From: Ctenosaura bakeri | Lineage: Eukaryota; Chordata; Lepidosauria; Squamata; Iguanidae | Assembly: GCA_948474755.1 (NCBI GenBank) | Contig: CAOLHI010000057.1 | Location: forward strand, 682,001-746,000 | Direction: 5' to 3' | Length of the DNA: 64,000 bases | Shown: piece after piece, positions 47,704-58,829 of the stretch | How positions within the stretch are numbered: position 1 is the first letter of the stretch | Layout: every line of letters begins with the position of its first letter | Position numbers and translations under genes: made by a program | The notes under the pieces: generated by a model | The model's database searches: none | What the model saw: only the letters and a program-made list of their open reading frames with translations | Told to the model about the DNA's origin: nothing

Positions 47704-48854
47704 AGAGTTATGTTCAAGGCCATAACATGATAAATATTTAGTCAAGGCCTCCTCGTTGGTCTTTTTAAAGTAATTTATATATGAAACTGTCTTTATGCAT
47801 AATTTATGATAGAGTCATGCTGTCTAGACCAGGTTATGAGACAGAAGTGCTGTAGTGAGGAGACCTGTGAGTATACAGGGCAGAAAGCATGCAATTGGAA
47901 AACGTTCCATTTCTAAATTCAGGTAGCCCAATTGTATTGAATACTTGAAATTTAACTGTATTAATTATTGATACAATATAATTTAATAATGTGACATTTA
48001 AAAATATGCCTCTGATACTTGTCAGTTATTCCAATGCATATGTACTTGTTGGTCAGAATAATGAAAATCCAGTCTCATTTTGCACAGAACAATGCTTGAA
48101 CTGAAGTTATGTTAATTGCATATGAGGCTGGACAAAGCAATCTATTTCTGGTCATTTTTGCATGACATTCAGTCATAATCTATCCAATTTTCTACAATTA
48201 AACACAAGCCCATGCCCACACACACACTCACACAAGCCCACACGCACACCTGCATTTAATTTGTGTGCATTTTTCTCTAATAACCATTTCTCCATACTCA
48301 TTTCCCCTAAAATCTCCATTTTTTAGGCTTAGCCCTTAAAATATGTATTTTTAAAAGCTAAGAACAGAATCATAAAATTCAGAGAGGTTCACAGTCTCAA
48401 GGATAACTGGGTTTTGATTTACATATTAGCCCACAGAGAGCAAGTGAGGTTAATTGTTTTTAAAATGCAGACCAAACAAAAAATTCTGTAGCTTCACTGC
48501 ATTCCTATTGATCTGAATGGGTTAGAAGCTCAGTCTGAATCCAACCCAACGTGCCCAGAGGTAAAAAGACTAAACAGGGCCTATATAATCAGATTGACTG
48601 AAAAAAAACAGAAAGTCCCAGGTTTAGCTCCTGTCCTTTCTAATTTTCTTGTGGGTCAAGGGAAATCTATATGACATTTTCCCCATCCTGAAGTATTTCC
48701 AGGGAACTCACAGTACATACAAGGACTTTTTATTCCCATTTCCCAGGTTACTTTAAATTAATCCAATGTTTCCCCAAATGAAAGGTACCTCTTCATTGTT
48801 GTCAGTCTGTGTTATCAGTGGAAATAGCTAAGATGGCTGCCACTGAGAAATATA
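47704..48854. other. No recognised feature
   Basis: Unique-looking DNA with a CA-rich stretch near 48218-48250. Confidence 0.5.
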
Positions 48855-49286
48855 GGCCCTTTTCACATGGCATGTACCATGCGAAGGGGCCTCTGGAGTG
48901 TTGCGCGATTTCAAGGAGCATTTCAGATGACATCCTCTCAATCATGTAATGCTGCCGGGGCTGGCAGGTGCCAATTGTGCACTATTTCATTTTTGGCTTG
49001 TAGCCGAAAATGGTGCGCAATCACACATCGCTCCAGGGCCCTGCGCACACTTACTGTGCGTGTGGAGCCTCCAGAGCTGTGGTGCTCACACTTCTTCCCT
49101 CAGCACAGCCTGGGAAAATGTCCTGCTGTGCTGCAGAAGGAAGAGGCAGAGCTCTCACGCTGCCTGCCAGGCAGCAGGTAACAGCTGCAGAACCAAAACA
49201 GCAGGGACACAAGAGCCTCTTGGAAGAGGCTGCTTGCATGATCCCCGCACACCAGCACTGAGAAAAGGTAAGTTGTGGAAAGGGCC
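48855..49286 (+). mobile_element. GGCC MITE, family B copy 3 (TSD ATA)
   Basis: 432 bp. Starts GGCCCTTTTCACATGG and ends GTTGTGGAAAGGGCC, with ATA on both sides (48852-48854, 49287-49289). All internal hairpin arms of family B are present. Confidence 0.88.
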
Positions 49287-49494
49287 ATAGTTATTGTCCC
49301 CAGGACAGACGGTTTGACAGCGATCAAGTGAGGGAAAGAGGAACAATAGCAACAAAAGAAAATGACCCTAATGTTCAACTAGAGTAATATTGCCAAAACA
49401 CTTTAAGACTTTGGCTTTAATGCCTGAAAAATAATTAAAAAGGGCTTAATGAAAATTGGTGAAAGTCAAATTTGGAAACATTGCCTGACTTTTG

Positions 49495-49695
49495 GGCCAT
49501 TTCTGCATGGCACCGTTCTAGTGCTATTATTCCACTTTCAACATCTTGTGGAATCCTGGGGTTTGCAGTTTAGGGAAAGGTATTTAGAATTCTCAGCCAG
49601 AGAGCTCTTGGTCCTCAGTAAACTACAAACCTCAGGACCCACAGGATGTTAAATGTGGAATAGTAGAACTATAACAGTGTAGTGTGGAAATGGCC
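49495..49695. mobile_element. GGCC foldback MITE, family A copy 6 (TSD TTG)
   Basis: 201 bp. Ends GGCCATTTCTGCATGG and, inverted, GGCCATTTCCACACTAC. TTG is on both sides (49492-49494, 49696-49698). Confidence 0.85.
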
Positions 49696-49924
49696 TTGAT
49701 GTGACATATGATCAGTTGGACAGAGGAGGAACAACAGGAGAAGAGGCAATGACAGAAACCTGGGATATTTCAAGGAAGAGTTTGGACACGAAACTGTGAA
49801 TATGCAGGAAAAATCAGAACAAAAAGAACTGGGTAGTCTTGACACATCCAGGGACTCTTTTTTTCTTTTTGGATAAGCCTAGAAATAAGTCCAGTTTACT
49901 CATTCTGTAAACATCAGTACTCAA

Positions 49925-50020
49925 ATTATTTGTTATTTATTTTTATTTAATTCATAATCTGCCTTTTCTTTATAGTGTAGTTTAATACAAAATACAGTTA
50001 AGACACTATATACTACAAAT
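49925..50020. repeat. gatttatat-type repeat tail fragment
   Basis: Has the tttatttttatttaattcat.atctgcct..tctttat pattern also seen near 18462 and 50815. Weak and unplaced. Confidence 0.3.
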
Positions 50021-50204
50021 GTTTTTAAAAAGAACAAATAAGGTATCAAACTTAAAAAAAATTAAAATGGTTTTGAAAGCATTTAAAATATAATAGTGAT
50101 TGTAAAAGTGCAACAGACTCCATAAAAGAACTCTTCTGGTACAGCCAGTTAACAGCCAAAGGCGTGTCTAAAGCAAGAGGTGTTTCCCTGCTAATGGAGT
50201 CTGA

Positions 50205-50625
50205 GGCTTTTTATGCATGGCATTTTCCATGTGAAAAGCTGCCTGGAGCGTCGCGTGATTGTGAGGAGCAATCTGCACAATGCACTCACAATCGTGCGAT
50301 GCTCCAGGGGCTGGCAGGTGCTGATCACACACTTTTTCATTTTCAGCTAGAAGCCAAAAATGGTGCACAATTGTGCATTGCTCCCAGGCCCCACGTGCAC
50401 TTACTTGTCGTGCGGAGCCTCTGGAGCCGTACCAGTCGCGCTTCCTGCCCCAGCACAGCCTGGCAAAGTCCCAGGCTGCACTGCAGAAGGAAGAGGCGGG
50501 GCTCTTGCGTGAGCAGGCAACTCGTGCGGAGCTGAAGGACCCAGGATGCGAGAGCCTCTCGCTGGAGGCTGCTTGTGCGATCCCCACACTCCAGCACTGG
50601 AAGAAGGTAAGGTGTGGAAAGGACC
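50205..50625 (+). mobile_element. GGCC MITE, family B copy 4 (TSD TGA)
   Basis: 421 bp. Ends GGCTTTTTATGCATGG and, inverted, GGTCCTTTCCACACC. TGA flanks both sides (50202-50204, 50626-50628). The interior hairpin gagcgtcgcgtgattgtgag pairs with ctcacaatcgtgcgatgctc (about 50236-50310). Overlapping long frames on both strands are repeat by-products. Confidence 0.87.
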
Positions 50626-50814
50626 TGAATATGGGACATGGGCAATTTCCACACCGTTAGAAAAGAAACAAAAGGAATGAAGTCCCTTATACTTGGAAAG
50701 CTTCTATGCATAGGGAAAGTCTCCTATTCAGACTCTTTCCTCTTCACAAAGGTACAGGTGGAACTAGAAATAGAAGACTAGCATGCTTCCTTCTTTGCAT
50801 ATTTATTCAACACG

Positions 50815-51110
50815 CTTTTATTTCTTAATTCATTTGATTTCTATTCTCTTTTTCTCCCAAATGGGACTGAAAGCAGCTTGTTGTTCTTGTTGTGTGCCTT
50901 CAAGTCATTTCTGACTTATGGTGACCCTAAGGTGAACCTTCACAGGGTTTTCTGGGGCTGAGAATGTATGATATGTCCAAGGTCACTTTGTGGGTTTCCA
51001 TGGCTGAACAGGGAATCGAACCCTGGTCTCTAGTGCTCAAACCACTATACCATGTTGGCTCTCCAAAGCAGCTTACAGTACAAATTGAAACAGAACAGCT
51101 AAAACAATAT
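50815..51110. repeat. gatttatat-type repeat tail, split by a SINE
   Basis: tttatttcttaattcatttg...tttctcccaaatgggactgaaagcagctt continues after the SINE as aaagcagcttacagtac. The 10-bp overlap is the SINE's target duplication. Confidence 0.5.
50880..51064 (-). mobile_element. Sauria-type SINE, reverse strand, with 10-bp target duplication
   Basis: AAAGCAGCTT lies at 50870-50879 and at 51065-51074, on each side of the SINE. The inverted tail (gttgttcttgttgtgtgcct) begins it and the inverted head (aaaccactataccatgttgg) ends it. It is one of the best-defined insertions here. Confidence 0.9.
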
Positions 51111-52454
51111 GGAGTGCAAAAGTTACTCCAGGGAGCCTAGAACTTCCCAGACAGCAAGCTTTCAGAACCCCTGACCGGCAACTCACAGAGCTTGTTCATG
51201 GCTGCAAGAACTCTTTTTCTACCCTTATTATTTCTACCCTTGTGATAACTATTTACATTGGAGATGGCAAGGTTTGTACCTGCAACCTTATATGTGAAAG
51301 ATTTATATTCTATTGCTTTAGAACCCATTCCCAATTTATACTTGGGCACGATGGGATTCAGGCAGCAGAGAGAAAAAGAAAACAGCAAAAGCAACAACAT
51401 ACCCTCTGCAAATCTGCAGAGAGGATAGAATGTAAAGCAAATTAGTCAAGATATTCATTTTATACCATGTGATATAAACACATATGCAAAACTAAGATCC
51501 AGAAGGAATAAATGAGCAAAGGACTGTCAGAATTATTTGAACAACTGGTTAATGGAATAGGTTGTCCAAGGACAGTACAGTGTCAGTAGCTACAGAGGCC
51601 TACTTCCTTGCCCAGTTAAAGGAATCTCAAACATCCCTTACTAGGCTAAACTTCACATTTTGCCACTTCCAAAAGTAATCTGAAGCTATCAGAGGCCCAT
51701 CCTTAATTAAAAGCGTCATCGTTGTGTTGATGTTATGCTCTTGCAATCTTTAGACAACACCAGTAATTAGATGTGATTTTTACCTCAGCGGCATTTGTGA
51801 AAACAGAACCTGACTGGGAATTAGTCTGTGCTTCACTGGCACAGAGGAAGTCTCTAAGGGCCTGGATTATCAGGGTTAGTTTAGCTTCAAGTCCTGTTAC
51901 AGCACATTATACATGACTAGGTGTCTCAGCGGGCCTTCTTGGAGCTGCTGAAGGATTCCAAAGCCATCGTCCAGGAAGACATATTGAGAGAAAACTACTC
52001 TGTTTTCTTCATCACATTATGGCTCAAATAATGAAAAATGACAGAGTGAATTCCCAGTAAGGATCAGCTTGGTTGTTTCCTCAAGTTCAAGGAAGGCTAT
52101 CTTACATTTTTAGGGGTGGAAGTGGGGATGACTGGAGAGGTCTTCTGTTCCACTTGTTTGCTTGTTTGACTTGAGGTCATTCATTTGTTTACAACACATC
52201 TCCTTTGAAGAATAAACTGTCATAATGAAGATTTGGCACTCACTTTTGGAGCACAACCTTATCTTCCAAGTGCTAATAATAATAATTCACCAAAACAAAC
52301 CCACCTGTTTTCAAAGAAGGAAAAGAATATGATTTATTTTTTGGCTTTTTCCATGGTAACCAAGGGAATTTATAACAAATACTAAATTACTAAATGCAAT
52401 CTTCTTCTATTATGTTCAGTTGGTCAATGTTTATGTAGCCAAAGTGGCACCACC
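51111..52454. other. No recognised gene
   Basis: Unique-looking DNA. The 51.7-52.0 kb part (for example tcaaatgttttgtcattaatt-like AT balance) is unremarkable by eye. Confidence 0.4.
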
Positions 52455-52471
52455 CACCTGCAAGAATGGTA

Positions 52472-52626
52472 GGCCTTTTCCACACTAGACTGTTATAGTG
52501 CTATTATTCCACTTTCAACATTCTATGGAATCCTGGGGTTTGCAGTTTAGGGAGGGGCCTTTGAGGATTCCGTAGGATGTTGAAAGTGGAATAATCATAC
52601 TCTAACAGTCTAGTGTGGAAAGGGCC
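52472..52626. mobile_element. GGCC foldback MITE, family A copy 7, inside a wider palindrome
   Basis: 155 bp with ends GGCCTTTTCCACACTAG and, inverted, GGCCCTTTCCACACTAG. Beyond the ends the inverted repeat continues: cacctgcaagaatgrta on the left pairs with the mirrored tatcattcttgcaggtg on the right (about 17 bp, one mismatch). The flanking triplets GTA and TAT do not form a direct repeat. Confidence 0.85.
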
Positions 52627-52848
52627 TATCATTCTTGCAGGTGTTTGTGAGTGTTCCTTGCTTAAGAAAAACAAGAATATCAGAGTAGCATGGAAGTGAA
52701 CCAAGTTCATGTCACCACAAAGCCAAGGATCACACTGGATGATTTTGGACTAATATTTTCTTTCTTCCTAATGTTCCTCACAGGGTTGTTGCAAAGATAA
52801 AAATGGAGAGCGGAATCATGCTGTCACAAAAACTGTTTTTGCATATCC

Positions 52849-53147
52849 TCTACTATTTCACAAATGAAAACTGGGACACATATATCCAAGCAACTTCAGA
52901 ATGTTGTTAAAGATGGCAAGGATGATTTAATGAGGAAGAACATACGAGCTAGAAGGGGCTGCAGCCGTTTGATTTTGTCTGAGTCTAGGAGAAAGGACAA
53001 GATTCCACCTCCTCTTCTTCTCTCCCCCACTGAGTTAACTGAGTGCAAACTACTTTAGTACTTTGAACTCAGTTTGTAGCAACTGAAGTAATCTGAGGTC
53101 AAGCAGGGAAAGTGGGAGGAAGAGAGAGAAACTGGGACATTTTAAAT
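52849..53147. repeat. Unknown interspersed repeat R2, copy 2
   Basis: Counterpart of 12507-12806. It is immediately followed by the tandem 12-mer. Confidence 0.55.
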
Positions 53148-53181
53148 TCAGCAGAAGATTCAGCAGAAGATTCAGCAGAAG
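53146..53181. repeat. Tandem 12-mer, three copies
   Basis: ATTCAGCAGAAG repeated three times with no mismatch. Confidence 0.95.
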
Positions 53182-53722
53182 ATTTTGTGAATTTAAGCTT
53201 GCATTTAGTGGGTTAGGAAGCATAGCTGATTTTCCTTTGTATGTTTTGGCAATGCTGTTTTCTGCTTCTCATAGCTCAAATAGCTTGGGCAACCTCCACA
53301 TGGTTGTCTTGGAAAGCTAAGTAGCCAAGGTCATCTCTCTCTTGTGGATTCAGTCTGGCAGCACCATAAGATGCTTTAGGAACACCCTTTTGCTAAAAAA
53401 GTTCCCTTGGTTGGTCAAATGTCCCACTATGCTCATCTCTAGTCAAAGGGGATACAAAGACTCCTTTTAGTCCTTGTTATTACTGTGCACCATAGTTGTA
53501 AGTAGGTGTGTGGTTATGTCTTATGTTATCAGCTGCAGTTGGCTTAGTACATAGTGTGCTGTACTTGGTACAAGTTCTGTTTGGATGGTCTGAACATCTT
53601 ACCTATATAATGGGATCACGGATGCTTTCTAGCAGCTATCTTAGACATATTGTGCAACTGTTGCCATTCCAATAACAGCATCAAAGTTTAAATGGAAAGT
53701 CAACAGATATCAGGTGCTATAT
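53182..53722. other. No recognised feature
   Basis: No assignment. Confidence 0.5.
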
Positions 53723-53850
53723 TTCAGAGAAAGGAACTGGCAAAGCCACTTCTGAGTGTTCCTTGCTTAAGAAAACCCTATGAAATTTGTGGGGTCACTA
53801 TAAAGCAACAGGCAATTTGAATGGCATGCAGATATGTACACACACATACA
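53723..53850 (+). repeat. SINE/Bov-B-type 3' tail
   Basis: agaaaggaactggcaaagcc, then gtgttccttgcttaagaaaa, ccctatgaaatttg, gggtcactataaagcaacag and caatttgaatgg, the pattern of a Sauria SINE/Bov-B tail. It is followed by CA-rich sequence. The same gtgttccttgcttaagaaaa also occurs at about 52642, next to MITE copy 7, as a possible broken second fragment. Confidence 0.6.
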
Positions 53851-54904
53851 CTCATAATCATCAGCCAGAAGAAGCTTCTACTCACAACCTCTAAAGAAAT
53901 GTTACAACCCCTGTATTCAGCACCCCAGGTAATAGGATTAGTAACGCTTCTTAAAAAGGTGCAGAAAGATAGAAATCTTCTGATGGGAGTACCAAAACAT
54001 ATGCAGAGTGCTTCAGTTGAAATGGAAACAGGTTATTCAGAATTTGCCAATATAAGTTGAAAGTCAACTACCATTCAATTTCTGCTCACAATTCATATTG
54101 ATCTTTGTCAGATTACAGCTTACTGAAATGTTTGGTCCTATCTGAATGCAAATTCACTGCCATCCCTAGTTTTGTATCCTGACACCCCAGCAAATGCATT
54201 CATGACAAAAATACAGTGATATTCTGCAGAAGTCTAAGTGTAATATCACGTATAAACTTCCATACAGGACAGAATTTCAGCCAAACCAATCTAAAGCATT
54301 CACATTACAAAATAAAAGTTCTCTAGCATCCAAAATAATTGTAAGCAAAGCATTGCCAGGTGTTATTTGACCTTATTACATATAAACAGTTAATCTATAA
54401 TGCATTTAATTCAAGTTCTTGTTGCTGTTGTAACAAATTAATTGTTCTCTAGTGGATGGCCACTGAGAACTTGCTTGGGAAAAACTTCCAATAAAAATCA
54501 CATTAAGAACATTTCCAAACCATCCTACAGTAAAAATAACTGTACAAACAGCAGTTTTCTTCCAGATCTCTCAACAGAAAACCTCGTGGGGATATAAACA
54601 TTCCACAATTACTATTTTTAGTCCAGTGCATTGCCATGCATTCCAACGCTATTAATTATTCATCTTTTTAATTAAAAAAGAGAAAGATATAAAATAGGAT
54701 GATGGCCTCGTCCTTCAGCTCTGAACATAACTTTTGTATATATCTTAATTGTACCACCAGAGAAAATTCTAAATTAAAAGCTGTTCATGACAGAAGAGCA
54801 TTCATTACCATTTTATTTAGGAACATTCTTAAAGACGGTTGACCAGAACCACCTAACCAATGAAAATCTTGAAGATAAAAGCTGCAATTGCAGTAGTAAT
54901 CTAT
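53851..54904. other. No recognised gene; AT-rich segment near 54.3-54.8 kb
   Basis: Unique-looking DNA with several ATTA words (gctattaattattcat, aattaattgttc) around 54430-54680. See findings. Confidence 0.4.
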
Positions 54905-55003
54905 CTTCCTTCCTTCCTTCCCTCCTGCCTTCCTTCCTTCCTTCCTTCCTTCCTTCCTTCCTTCCTTCCTTCCTTCCTTCCCTTTCCCTTTCCCTTTTCC
55001 TTG
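54905..55003. repeat. (TTCC)n microsatellite
   Basis: Long TTCC tract with a gccttcc interruption, grading into ccctttcccttt. It generates serine/leucine/proline-repeat open frames that are not genes. Confidence 0.95.
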
Positions 55004-55171
55004 GATTTATACCCTATCTTTCTCCCACAATGGAGTTCACTCATTATGGGCATCGGTGGGTGGATGACCTTACTGTCTGGTGAAAATAATCATCCCTCAG
55101 TAGGGATTCTGAAAGTTATATTCAAAAAAGCAACATTTCTTATATTTTTCAGAAGGCTGGTCTCCCAAAAT

Positions 55172-55710
55172 CTTAATTGGGAGAAAATGTTTAGCTCAGT
55201 CAGTGGATGAAAGGGATTAGAGATTGTTAGTGCTACAATGTATCCATTGCTAATTGCTGTTTGCAACAATGAATCACTTATCAATTGCTTTTTGCAGCTT
55301 GCCTTTGGGTACAGGTTAAAAGGTTCAAAAGCAATGGTTACTGCTTGGGAGGATCCGGCATCTGAGGGAAGGATCAGAGAGAGAATCTGAAACCAACAGA
55401 AAGGTGCTGTGATAACAACTAGGCCAGACCAGATAAGAACACAGAAACTGTCTGCATTCTCAAGAGGGAAGTATGTTAGCAGTGGGAATGCATGGAAAAC
55501 TTGGAGGTCTGGTAAGGTAAGGTGACTTTTATGACTTTCACCAATCATTGTCATTTTCACTTGAATTTCTATGTCAAGATATAAAACTTGTTAGCCTACA
55601 ACATATGCAATTTATGAAAGTTTACTGTGTTGCTTGCCAATTCCTAAATAAATGTTGCTGATAAAAGTCTGAATGTTTCCTGGAGAAAACAAATTATCCT
55701 GCATGTGACA
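55172..55710 (+). repeat. 5' LTR of the second Gypsy copy
   Basis: Matches the LTR at 3491-4062 throughout (for example tttagct.ag.c..tggatgaaaggga, gctaattgctgtt). It ends ...GCATGTGACA at 55710. The first few bases at 5' are diverged, so the start is approximate. Confidence 0.8.
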
Positions 55711-55745
55711 GATTGCTAAGACTCATCCCATTACATTTTCCTTCC

Positions 55746-56870
55746 ATGGATCTGGATCCTGAATTGCTGTGCCATGCAAGCTGCGTGAGAGGTCCCAGAC
55801 CTGGAGAACTTAACACAAGGAAGAGATGAACAGGAAGGGATTGATGTCCAATAGAAGGTTCCCAGATTCACCAGCACCAGGAATCCCCTCCACAACTACC
55901 TTGACATTATGAACTCTCTGAACTCTGTTGGGGGTTGCAGGAGGTCCCTGGTTCCCAGCTGGGGACACAAAACACCATTGCCATTGTGCTGAAGGGCTTT
56001 TGGAATGGGATGTACAGATCAGGCACATGTACCAGATGTTTACAGCAATGTGCCAGGACCAGGGCGATGGGTAAGAAGTAGTTGGAACAGCAGGAGCTGG
56101 AGGGGGCAATCCCCTTAGACACTGGAGACAGTGTCCCACAAGGCAGGACCCACTCAGAGGAGCCACAAGCCAACTTCAATGGGCAGTTGCCCTACTTCCT
56201 GAAACCAAGTGGCCAGATTCATGGCTGAATGGGAGCACACCTTCCCATCCAAGGAGTCAAAGGTGCAGTGTGTGGCAGTGCAACTGGATGGAAAAGCCTG
56301 TGGCTAGTTGGTGGGTCTGTACAATGTAGGTGCACACAAGCTCAAAAACCTTCACCTATTTATGAACCATCCTCAAGCCTGATTCAAAGACCTATTTTGC
56401 CATGAGAAGGCAAAGACCAGGCTGGTGTTGCTCAAGCAGGGCAATAACTCAGTGGCCAAATACTCTGAGGAGTTCCAGCACCTGGCCTGCAGGTTCCTGA
56501 CTGGTCAGGGTGACCAAGATCCAATATTTCCAGGAGGGGGTTGAAGCATGAGATCTTGGAGTAGCTCGTCATACATGACAACCTCAACACCCTGATGAGG
56601 TGGATACTGCTGGCAGAGGAAGCGGAGACTGTGTGTCAATGGATTAAGATGGCTCACCAGAAGCTAGGCCAACCTGGCAAGCCAACAGCCAAGTGGGGTA
56701 GCAGTAAGAGTGGTTGGCAGGAGGAGAACATGGAGAAGGAGAAGACAATGCAGCTGGAGGTCTGTCTACACTACATACAGGAGGGGCATTGTATTGCCAA
56801 CTGCCCTGAGATACCCAAGAGTGGTGTAGAGAAAATGAAGAAGACACCAAAGAAGCCCCCAGCATCATGA
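55746..56870 (+). pseudogene. Gypsy gag with a damaged zinc knuckle
   Basis: Starts at ATG 55746 (M-D-L-D-P-E-L-L), which matches 1038 in copy 1. The frame is broken in the first half. A continuous 91-codon frame (56595-56870) holds the C-terminal part with a zinc-knuckle-like C-x2-Y-x4-H-x4-C at residues 57-70. In an intact gag the second position is cysteine, so Y replaces a metal ligand. Gag would bind RNA and assemble the particle. A basic KKTPKKPP tail follows. Confidence 0.8.
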
Positions 56871-57640
56871 ATCATGTCTGGCCTAATCCTGGATGAGAGC
56901 AGTCTACTTTCTTCAGTGTTGGTGGATGACAGCACTGACACCTCAGAAGGTAGTGATTCTGAGCCAGTGGGAAACAAGTCCAGCCTGTCCTAATCACCAA
57001 AGGACAGGGTTAATCTAGCATGTTCCCAGAGACTATGGTGAGTGCAGCACAACTCCCTTCTTTGTTCTTATTAGTTTAAGAAACTCGAGGGGAGGCCCTA
57101 GCGTGGACCTGATGGCCATAACAGATTCAGATATCACTTGCTGCTTGATGAACCTGGGCATTGTGACTGGGAGGGGATGGGACTGTCAGCTACGGAAGAG
57201 GACAATCCCATTAAATTTGTGCAAATGGATGGATGGGAGGTGCAAGGGGGGTTGTTGAAGCACCAGAGAACCCCAATACTGTGGGGTTGGTCTGAACTGG
57301 CTGAAGTTCCATGATCTGTACTTCTGATGAAGCAATGGAACTGTGTGTTTTCCTGAACAGAAGCGCCAAAACCATGTTTGGAACAGTTGTCAAAAGCTGG
57401 GGGGTGGGCTACCTCTGGGGAGAGACTTAATGCCAAAAAGAATTGCAAATCCTTATGTTGATCAATGGTATATGAAGTGAACTCCAGATGGAATATGCTG
57501 ATTTGCAGGAAGTGGGTTCTGAGTGTGATCTCCTGCCCTCTCAATGGAATATGGACTGTGCCAGTGAATTGGAATCCAGGCCAGTCTTGGCTAAAAGCAA
57601 ATTGTAGGTGGTGTCACCCCAAGAGAAGTGTTGAGGGAGT
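56871..57640 (+). pseudogene. Gypsy protease region and linker, degraded
   Basis: Lies between gag and RT and contains many stops on all frames. No protease D-S/T-G catalytic motif can be made out with confidence. It is placed by position. Confidence 0.5.
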
Positions 57641-58490
57641 TCATAGGTAAGAACTTAAAGTAAGGGTTCATTAGACCAGCACAATGTACCATTGCAGTGC
57701 CATTCTTCTTTTGTGAAAAGACAGCTCAGGCTGGTGATGGATTTCAGGGGGCTTAATGCTGTCAGCACTTGGAATTAATAACCCATACCCCTTATGAAGG
57801 ACTTGTTGGCCCACTTTGCTACTGGGAAAATCTTTTCCAAACTGTACCTGAGAGACATGTATTATGGGGTACAGATCAGGGAAGGTGATGAGTGGAAGAA
57901 AGCATGTAATACCCACCGGGGCATTTGAAGTCCTCATAATGCACTTCAGACTTTCTTGAGCTCCTGGAGTGTTCCTGCATATGATCAACAAAGTTTTACA
58001 ATATCTGTACAAGGGAGTGGGGGGTAGGTTCTGCTATACCTTTCTTGAGCTCCTGGAGTGTTCCTGCATATGATCAACAAAGTTTTACAATATCTGTACA
58101 AGGGAGTGGGGGGTGGGTTCTGCTATACCAACATTTTATCTACAGCTGCAGCTATGAAGAGCATGTTGCTATGATGCAGCAGGTCCTCACTGAACTGTTA
58201 GCTAATAATCTTTACATCAAATTATCCAAATACAGTTTCCACCAGACCAACATAGATTTTTTGGGGTATAGGATATCAGATCAGGGCATAGAAATGGCCC
58301 CAGGCAAGGTACAGAGAGTACTGGGCTGGGATCCTCCCCATAGGTAGTTACAAAGTTTCCTGGGGTTTTCCAGTTTTTGCAGGCAGTTCACTCCCAACAT
58401 TGCACAAGTGGCCCTAGCCCTGACTGACCTATTAAAGCCCCCCAAAAAGGCACAAGTGGGTGAGCCACTAGAGAAGCCCAAACCTATTGT
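57641..58490 (+). pseudogene. Gypsy reverse transcriptase, degraded
   Basis: RT strips in shifting frames: RLVMDFRGLNAV near 57733, KIFSKLYLRDMYYGVQI near 57829, and the catalytic strip inside 58045-58347, which reads YQHFIYS (residues 28-34) where an active RT has Y-x-D-D. Later FLGYRISDQGIEMAPGKV and FLGFSSFCRQF are typical Gypsy palm/thumb motifs. Both catalytic aspartates are lost. Confidence 0.85.
57952..58129 (+). repeat. 89-bp tandem duplication inside RT
   Basis: Two adjacent copies (57952-58040 and 58041-58129) differ at one base (gggtagg/gggtggg). The unit starts tttcttgagctcctgg and ends tgctatacc. 89 is not a multiple of three, so it shifts the frame. Confidence 0.97.
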
Positions 58491-58790
58491 TGGAATCCAG
58501 TTGTCCCCAGACTGCCAGCAAGTCTTTGAAGAGCTAAGATGCTTGCTTGGCTCTGAACCAATCTTGTAATTTTCTGATATTTATAGTGCAAGTCAATGCC
58601 AACAGCTCTGCCATGAGGTGTGTTTTGCTGCAAAAGGATGAGGCAGGCCAGTTAAGACCATGTGCCTGCCTGTCCAAAAAGTTTGATCAGACGGAACTCA
58701 ATTGGCTGATTTGATGTATAGAAAAATGTTTCGAAATACACGCTATTTGTAAGTTGTTTGCTGCCTCGATCCATATGGAGAGACGGGAAA

Positions 58791-58829
<39 letters not shown>

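Noticed and set aside
47205..47741. 162-residue + frame and 140-residue - frame
   Set aside because: Both lie in MITE family B copy 2. Mutually overlapping frames without domains.
48867..49378. Frames of 62-113 residues on both strands
   Set aside because: MITE family B copy 3 again.
50164..50711. Several frames of 83-139 residues on both strands
   Set aside because: By-products of MITE family B copy 4. Similar frames occur in the other copies.
54787..55210. Serine/proline/leucine-rich frames of 98 and 116 residues
   Set aside because: Translation of the TTCC microsatellite.
55090..55560. 156-residue reverse frame
   Set aside because: Antisense to the 5' LTR of the second Gypsy copy.
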